Shown here piece by piece: positions 57,758 through 64,000 of a stretch of DNA of 64,000 nt (the first letter of the stretch is position 1; the number at the start of each line of letters is the position of its first letter). The stretch covers positions 1,054,001-1,118,000 of the forward strand of contig JAMYHL010000003.1 of the NCBI GenBank assembly GCA_025531455.1, in the 5' to 3' direction. The notes under the pieces are model-generated. The model saw only the letters and a list, made by a program, of their open reading frames with translations, was not told where the DNA came from and made no database searches. The stretch is from Apiotrichum sp. Y4204. Its lineage: Eukaryota; Basidiomycota; Tremellomycetes; Trichosporonales; Trichosporonaceae. Both the position numbers and the translations under genes were made by a program.

Positions 57758-60263
57758 CTAATGCTCGTCCTCGTCCCCGAGCGCAAACACCGTTCCGCGC
57801 TCCGCATCGCTGTCATCCTCCTGCGCGCGCCCCTTGCCCTTCTCCTTCCGCCGGTCCACGCTATCCCGACTCGGGGGCGTCGTCCCGCGGCGAGGCTCGA
57901 GCTCAAAGTCCTCAGCTGCGAGCGGGACGCGCTCCTCGCGGTCACGCTCGGCGGAACCTCGCGTCGTCGGGAGGTGCAGCCGCCCGGCGCGCTTGACCCG
58001 GCGACGCCGGAAGTAGAGGTATAGCGCCACGATGCCGGCCAGCGTGCACAAGATGAGGACCGCCGAGATGGCGTTGTACCACGCTAGGAGTGTCAGTGAA
58101 AATGTAGTCTCAACCAGTCGCTGAACCCACCCTCCCAGGAGCCCGCGCCACCCTTGAGCAATGGGATGCCGGTGTCTGCCTTCTCTGGCTCGCCGAAGTG
58201 CACCGCCGGCCGCTCATCTTCGCCGACAGACGACGACCATTGGCCAGTGTACCCTGGCAGAAGGTTGATGTCGATGTCCATAAAGCGCATGATCATGTCG
58301 TTGGTGACGTGCGGGACGTCAAAGCCGACCATGTGCGACGCGCCAAGGACCTTGGCGTAGGTCATGTTCTGCCGCTCGGTCCACTCGCCCACCTGCGTGC
58401 CGTTCCACTTCCACTCCTGGGCTGTCGCATTCTGCGGTCAGTAAAGAATGTGAGCCAAGAATCTCAGTACTCACGCCAAAGCCTTTTTCTCCATGCCACT
58501 GCATTGCGTCGATCATGCGCTCAATGCCAACGTTGTTGCAGATGAGGTCTTCGGCGCCAGCAAACATCATGACCTTGACTCCGCGCTCAATGATGCCGGG
58601 GATGAGGTGGACTGCCGCTGGGGTGTCGCGGTTCTTGAGAGCGGCGCCGACACGACCGTTGCACTCAACCCACGTCGCCGAGTGCTCTGTCGCATGCAGC
58701 GAGTTGACGACATCCGGACGGGCGAGGAACGAGTACACATCAACAAGATCGGGAGGCCAGTTCATGCCACACGCCGGTTCCGTGTCGGTAAGCCGCACAT
58801 CATAGATGTTCATGCACTTGCGCTCGCCGTTGATCCTTGCTATCAGCGCGACATTCTTGAGGTCATTGTTTTGATTTGGACTTACTCCTGCTTGAAGGGC
58901 GCGGTGACACGCCCCATGACGCCCTCGCACATGGCAATGTTGATCGGTGTCTTAAGGGGGTCGGTGTACTCCTCCATGGCCTTCTTGCACTTCTCGACCT
59001 CGGCGTCAAGGTCCTTGGCCGCCTGAGGTTAGTGGTGAACCAAACGGTAAGACACCACTCACATCCGTGCCCTTCTTGATCAGGCCCTTTTCGTACGCAA
59101 ACTCGGCGTACGCGGGGTACTGCCTTATCGGGTCGATCCAGCCGTTACCGATCGTGATGCCAATGAGGTTGACCTTTACTTTGTCCGTCTTGAGGAGCGC
59201 GTCGGCTGGCTGTCAGCGAGTCCGGACTGGGACGTCTGTTTTCAGCGCCGCACTTACCAAAGTAAGGGATGTACTGTCCAGCGTACGACTCGCCCGCGAG
59301 ATACGTCTGCGGTTGTCAGCTTAGTCGCAAAGCAATAGCTTACGTCCATGCCCTCAAACTCGGGGAACACCTTGTAGAAGTTGGATATGAAGTGGATGAG
59401 GTGCTCGCCTGCCTGCTGCAAGTCCTCGACGTATCCCTCGACCGGGACGGTCGAGAGACCAGTGCCGGGAGGCTGGTCGACTGCGGTCAGAGGAAACACA
59501 GGTCTGCTACTCACCAAAGACCATGGTCGCGTACTCCTCCCATCCACCCTCGACGAGTTTGAGCTCAGCCTTGCCGCTCGACGTCTGCGCCGGGGGGACG
59601 GTGCGGAACGGGCCGACCTCCATGAGCGAGCCGTCGAATGATGAACACCCAGGGCCTCCCTGTCGTCAGCTTTCGTAAGGCGAATCTCAAGCTCACATTG
59701 AACCAAAAGATAATGCGCCCCTTGCCCGCCGCTCGTCGCGCACGCGCCATCATAAAGCTGGGATGAGCACCGACAAGTAAACATGAACGCAGCACTGTAC
59801 CCACAAGATCTTGGCATCCTTTCCGACACGCCCGGCGCCACCACCGGCGTCCTCACCGGGATATGACGGTAGCAGACCGGCATACAAGTTGACGGGGTGT
59901 CTGCTGTCAGCTAGAGGCCTAGTGCCCAGCTCACGTTGGATGTGTCGCGAGGTTCGGCACGCCGGGGAGTGATGGCACAAACAAGTCGGCCGCGGAGGGG
60001 AGTTCTGGGGTCAGTCGTGTCGAGGGAGCAGGCGCGCGGCTGGTAAAGACGAAGCCGACCGCAGCCGCCGGTCGTTAGCTCTCCGACTCACTGTCTGCCG
60101 GCGCGCGACGTCGGACTACTGTCAGTTCAGCCCGCAGGGAAGGAAGGAAGGACGCACGATAACTGCTCGACGACTCGGCGCGCGACGTGTACTCTACCTC
60201 GGCATCACGGTCGAGGAGTGTGCGGCGCACGCGCGCATACGCGTCTGGAGAGGGGTACGCCAT
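57758..60263 (-). CDS. KEX1: pheromone-processing serine carboxypeptidase KEX1
   Basis: Exons: 60263-60158, 60118-60092, 60004-59935, 59900-59805, 59757-59697, 59659-59515, 59480-59344, 59306-59258, 59205-59063, 59022-58886, 58835-58475, 58431-58131, 58083-57758; 652 residues. The S10 triad is Ser221 (GESYAG), Asp420 (GAEDL) and His477 (GASHM); [10 protein letters not shown] is the oxyanion/substrate segment. One membrane helix (about 548-568) precedes an RRRR stop-transfer and an acidic cytosolic tail, as in Golgi Kex1, which trims C-terminal Lys/Arg from pheromone and toxin precursors after Kex2. The 5' end is doubtful: the proposed N-terminus lacks a hydrophobic signal peptide, and the first 39-nt 'intron' (60119-60157) is in frame without a stop, so it may be coding. 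Exon 4 has a ctgacagcag double acceptor. Confidence 0.9.
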
Positions 60264-61294
60264 TGGGAGTGTGGACGAGGTGAAAGAGGTGGGAAGTGTG
60301 TTGTTGGATTTGGATTAGCGAGGGACGGCCACGGTGGCCAGGGCCTAATGACGGCTTCGGGAGTGAGTGGCTGCGCGTGGGCTTAATGGCACAGTGCTAG
60401 CAGTGCTGGGTGTGTGTCCCGGTGGAGGTCGAGAGACAAGTCCAGAGCGCTCGATCTGATCTGCGTACGAGTTGCGATACTATATCTGTGCAGGAAAGAT
60501 ATGGAGCAACCACATGTTGTGGACAACCTACCTGTCTTGCCCTCTTTCGCCGTGGAGGTCCATTCACGACACGACACGCAGCCCTCAATTGTCAATTCCG
60601 CTGGCATGCCGTTGCCGCTATTGCTGTGCAGCCGGAAGAAAGAATAAAGTTGGGAACGAGTTTTCGAGCTCGCCAGATGCAGCACGAACTGGCACTTCGC
60701 CCGACCGACACGCCTCCCAACGACGAGCAGCGCGGGCAGCTCGGCGTCCACAGTCCACAGTCCAGAAATTTCATTCATCGCGTTACATACGAAAAACATC
60801 GATATGGCTTACAAAATGTATCAGCGCGCCAGCACCCACTCGCCGATGGCGTCAAGAGAGCAGGTTTCCTAATGGCTCTGAGGCATTAATCCGTTCGTCT
60901 AGTGTGCTCCTTCATGGCGGCACGAGGACGTGGGGAAGGTCGCTCGTACTATGGCAGAGAAGGGCCCATGGTTTTGATCAAAGAAGAACATCAACAACGC
61001 CGCTGCCCAGTCTTTTATACCGTTCCGCCGAGGCCGAAAAAGTCGCGCTGCATGGCCCGCGGCGCCGACTAGGATTGGCGCGCCGGCAGCGGTGCGAGAC
61101 GATTTGGCTCGCACCACGGTCGGTCACACGTAAGTACACGTCATTAGCCCTTTTATCAGCTTCCCACCCTGGCAGCTGCAAAATGTCTGGGCGGCAAAAG
61201 TTGCTGGGGTACGATGCTCGATGCAGCACCGCGCCGATCTCTTGCCTATCGCCGAGATCGTCCTCCGCAACACCCAGTCACACACACACACACA
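60264..61294. other. intergenic, 1 kb, divergent promoters
   Basis: Between KEX1 (-) and the BMT6-like gene (+). Might also hold an upstream signal-peptide exon of KEX1, which I could not identify. A CA dinucleotide run (61279-61294) abuts the next start codon. Confidence 0.4.
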
Positions 61295-62494
61295 ATGACA
61301 CACCGCGCGCGCTCTGGCGGCCCGCCGCGAAACCTCGGCGGGCGCAAGCCATACAGCAAGAAGAAGGGGCCGAAGCTGCACCACCCGCCAGTAGCGGACA
61401 AGGACAAGGCCAGCCCGGAACCGGCGTCTGGCTCGGAACCGGAATCGGACGAGGACGACGATGCGCCCCTCCCTGCTGCGGCATTCGAAAAGCCAAGCGA
61501 CACCGAGCTCCTCACCGTCCTTCGCTTTGCGCTCGCCCCGTCTCTCGACTCTCCCGACTTTATGGCGGACGTGCAGCGCGCCAAGAGCCTGCTCTTTGCG
61601 CGCGAGTGGCTCCAGCTCTTTACGGACGCGAAACTGCTCGGCGCGTATGCCGGGCGTTGGGTGCCCCCGCGCGCGCTGTGCTTTAGGGAGATGATGGCGA
61701 GTCTTAGGGGCGTGAGGGAGCTGTTCACCCCGGAAGCGAAGGAAGGGGAAGAGGATGGAGTCGAGAAGCAAGACGGCGAGGATAATGCGGAAGAAACAGC
61801 GGATCTCACCAAGAAAACCCCAACTTCCAAACCGGAACGGCACATTCTCTCCATCGGCGGCGGCGCCGGCTCCGAACTCCTGGCGGTGGCCGCGCTGGCC
61901 TCGGCTTCCGGGGTCCGTATTCGGTGGACAGGCGCAGACATTGGCGCGTGGGGCGGCGTGCTCTCCGCGATCGAGGGCGCGGTGCGGGACCGGTGGGAGG
62001 TCGACGCGGAGTTTGCGTTTGTCGAGTGCGATGTCCTCGCGGCGCCCGGCCCGGCGGAAACGACGAACGCAGAGACCAAGGCGGCGAACGGAGAGGGAGA
62101 GGGCAAGGCGGCGAAACCCGTTCCCGGGCCGCCTCCGTTCCTCGCGCCCCTCGCGCCCGTCCATCTGACAACAATCTTCTTCACGCTCACCGAGCTGCTT
62201 TCGCAATCGCGTGCGCGGACGCTTGCTCTCCTGCGGGGAATAAGCGACGTCTCTCCCTCTGGCTCATATCTCCTCGTGGCGGATAGCGCGAGCGACATTG
62301 CCGAGTTCCCGCTCGGTAAGGCGGACCGCACGTGGCCTGTGTACATGGTGCTCGACGCGCTGATGAATGCCCTCGGTGGGTGGGAGCGCGTGCGTGCCCA
62401 GGACTCGCGCTGGTTCCGCCTTGGAGAGGTCACCTGGCCTTGTAAGCTTGAGAACTGCCGGTATTGGATCAGGATGTATCGGAGGAAATGGTGA
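61295..62494 (+). CDS. BMT6: 25S rRNA (uridine-N3)-methyltransferase, BMT6-like
   Basis: Intronless, 399 residues. A basic N-terminus (KKKGPKLHH) fits nucleolar proteins. Similarity to the yeast Bmt6 family (formerly DUF3115) is seen in 'YAGRWVPPRALCFREMM' (about 118-134), the SAM-binding loop GGGAGSE (188-194), 'WTGADIGAWGGVL', 'TTIFFTLTELLS' and the terminal 'DSRWFRLGE...CRYWIRMYRRK'. Yeast Bmt6 methylates U2843 of 25S rRNA. Two Glu/Lys- and Ala/Pro-rich inserts interrupt the Rossmann core. The start is the first ATG after a CA run. Large open frames on the opposite strand are codon-bias shadows. The symbol is by similarity of motifs only. Confidence 0.85.
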   Translation: MTHRARSGGPPRNLGGRKPYSKKKGPKLHHPPVADKDKASPEPASGSEPESDEDDDAPLPAAAFEKPSDTELLTVLRFALAPSLDSPDFMADVQRAKSLLFAREWLQLFTDAKLLGAYAGRWVPPRALCFREMMASLRGVRELFTPEAKEGEEDGVEKQDGEDNAEETADLTKKTPTSKPERHILSIGGGAGSELLAVAALASASGVRIRWTGADIGAWGGVLSAIEGAVRDRWEVDAEFAFVECDVLAAPGPAETTNAETKAANGEGEGKAAKPVPGPPPFLAPLAPVHLTTIFFTLTELLSQSRARTLALLRGISDVSPSGSYLLVADSASDIAEFPLGKADRTWPVYMVLDALMNALGGWERVRAQDSRWFRLGEVTWPCKLENCRYWIRMYRRKW

Positions 62495-63090
62495 GTGTTT
62501 GTTGTCTGGCGGGAGATGTTCATTGGAGGGAGGGGAAAATGGCGGGAGGCTGACTGTCAGATCCCAGCGATATGCAGCAATCACATCCCCACTCGTGTGT
62601 ATGATGTTCCGACCGATAGCGACCATGTTTCCTCGAGTGGCTTGGACGAACGCGCCAACGGCCTCGCTTGTTAGTGCTGTTGGTGCAACTTCTCACGCGC
62701 CTCCTCCAATCCAGTCCTTCAGGCTATATCGCCCCAAACATGTGCACCCCATCACTTCCAGGCTTGCTCCCAGATTACCGCGCAGCCCCTGTTGTAAACA
62801 TAGATGCATCGACTGGTACCACAACAACGACGCTCTACAGGCCCAGGACGGGCGTACACTCCGCGTGTAAGAGATTAGCAAGACGGTAGCTACGATGGCA
62901 GAATGTGGATGGCGGATGGAGATGGTCGGACAGGGAGAAACGGGAAGTAGGGACAGGGTTGGGGTAGAGTTTCGTGGACCAGCGTGTCGTGAATGTCGTG
63001 GTCGTGGTGACGCTCAGATCGGCGGGGTAGATAGATGATCGGCTTCGCGGCGCGCTACCGCACGCCGCGACACAGCTAGGCATTACGTGC
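62495..63090. other. convergent intergenic region
   Basis: Between the BMT6-like gene (+) and the DsbA/FrnE-like gene (-). No gene or repeat recognised. Confidence 0.4.
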
Positions 63091-64000
63091 TCATGCCTGA
63101 ATGGGTTGTTTGTGCTCGCCGCACTCGATGCACTTGCCAGCAGCAGCTTTGTCAGCAGCCTGCATGGGGCACTGGTTCTCGCTCGACGCCTCGATCACGC
63201 AGGTGTCGCCACGGACGGCCTGCATCGGGGGCGGCGAGTTGGAGCCTTCGCGCTTGGCCACTTCGCGGATGATCTGCTGTCAGCAGGGTTCTGCATCATA
63301 ATAGGGCAACTCCGGGAACACAAGGATCCCGATGGTACGCGATTCCGGAGCCGAGAGGGCCTCTGGTGTCGGCCATTTGGTGAAGATAAGGCTTCTCGGC
63401 CCCGCCGCGGGCACTCCGCGGCCATCCCGTGAAACTCACCTCAACAAATTCATCCACACCCATGGCTCCGGAGGCAGCGTACTTGTCCTGGAAGACGAAG
63501 AAGGGCACGCCGGTAATGCCGTTGCGCTGCGCGCGCTGGTATGCCTTCTTGACCTCGAGGTCCATTTCCTTGCCATCGAGCCACGCGATCGCCGCAGCAG
63601 GCGTCGGGAAGAGGCCGTGCTTGACTGCAATCCGCGCGAGCGCAAGCTTGTCCGAGAGGTGTGTGCCCTGGACGTGGTACAGCGAGAACAGGTCCATCGC
63701 GAGGGGAAGCTGCACGGACGGGTTGACGGTCGCGGCATACTGGTCAAGGCGGTGAGCAAGGTGTGAGCTGCTCATGGAGCCGGCCTTTGCGGCCTCGATT
63801 CCCACCGCGCGGAACTTTTCGCACACGCTTCCGAGCACCGCGGCCCATCGCTCGGCTCCAAACTTGCACTCGCCCCACTCCTGGCGCGACACGGGGGTCT
63901 CGGTGAGCACGCCGTTGAGCTGGAACGGGTGCATGCGGATGTCAAACTCGAGCTCGGAGTCCGTTTCACGGTATTTGTCAATGGCTGGCGTGAGTGTGGG
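63091..64000 (-). CDS. DsbA/FrnE-type thioredoxin-fold oxidoreductase, 5' end outside window
   Basis: Two exons visible: 63273-63091 and 64000-63440 (frame open to the window edge); 247 residues seen. 'HPFQLNG', 'HRLDQYAATVNPS', 'LFSLYHVQGTHLSDKLAL', 'ITGVPFFVFQDKYAASGAMG' match the FrnE/2-hydroxychromene isomerase branch of the DsbA family, with the cis-Pro loop 'GVPFF'. The N-terminal CxxC motif, if any, lies beyond 64000. The last exon adds a Cys-rich tail (four Cys, ending in CIECG) after the normal domain end. The intron (166 nt, long here) ends in ctgacagcag, giving an optional Gln. Such proteins are oxidoreductases or glutathione-linked isomerases; specific role unknown. Confidence 0.85.

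Noticed and set aside
61124..62523. Two long minus-strand open frames (up to 425 codons) opposite the BMT6-like gene
   Set aside because: They are Ser/Arg/Pro-rich, without motifs; GC-rich codon use on the coding strand leaves stop-free frames opposite it.
1..64000. tRNA or rRNA genes
   Set aside because: I looked for B-box-like GGTTCRANNCC words with cloverleaf context on both strands and found none convincing; a covariance-model scan would be decisive.

Overview
This window looks like a nuclear contig from a basidiomycete yeast or yeast-like fungus. The best guess is Tremellomycetes, near Trichosporon/Cutaneotrichosporon; that placement is inferred from gene content and intron style, not from a marker gene. 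Genes are eukaryotic, lie on both strands, have individual promoters and GC-rich codons, and are mostly split by very short introns (about 32-60 nt; GT-AG, with one GC-AG). A CTGAC-type branch site often sits only a few bases before the acceptor. I see no rRNA, tRNA, transposon, CRISPR array or plasmid feature.

Layout. 0-8 kb: 3' part of an F-box-like gene (1-1800), an alpha/beta hydrolase (2348-3256, -), a DHA1-type MFS transporter (3997-6139, -) and a divergent tyrosine-phosphatase-family gene (6599-7441, +). 8.6-13.1 kb: a 13-exon acyl-CoA ligase with a PTS1-like C-terminus (+), convergent with a cytochrome b5/acyl-CoA dehydrogenase fusion (-), a likely fatty-acid activation/oxidation pair. 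13.9-18.5 kb: a small DUF4097/DUF7330-like protein with a CaaX box (+), a GPI-anchored GH18 chitinase-like protein (-) and an F-box protein (+). 18.7-27.1 kb: butanediol/alcohol dehydrogenase (-), SDR (+), APC amino-acid/GABA permease (-), SDR (-). 27.7-36.2 kb: calnexin (-), PP1 inhibitor-2/Glc8 homologue (+), an unrecognised type II membrane protein (+) and an amidase (-). 36.2-43.8 kb: about 7.6 kb with no convincing gene.

43.8-47.3 kb: a HypX/HoxX-like protein (formyltransferase-like plus enoyl-CoA-hydratase-like domains, plus a long Ser/Pro tail). In bacteria this family matures [NiFe] hydrogenase by making CO; finding it in a fungus is the most striking item here. 48.5-51.7 kb: MRE11 (-), about 17 exons including 10-, 13- and 20-nt exons and a GC-AG intron. 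52.9-55.8 kb: a PhoD-like phosphatase (+) whose start codon is split by an intron. 56.1-57.5 kb: a beta-lactamase-fold serine hydrolase (+). 57.7-60.3 kb: KEX1 carboxypeptidase (-). 61.3-62.5 kb: a BMT6-type rRNA methyltransferase (+). 63.1-64 kb: a DsbA/FrnE-type thioredoxin-fold protein (-), running off the window.

Most genes are unrelated housekeeping or metabolic functions. Possible functional groupings are the acyl-CoA ligase/dehydrogenase pair, the run of oxidoreductases and permease at 18.7-27.1 kb, and secretory-pathway genes (calnexin, KEX1, GPI chitinase) that are scattered rather than clustered. All splice junctions were placed by eye from reading frame, GT/GC-AG sites and protein-family continuity; exon sets were checked for total length divisible by three.
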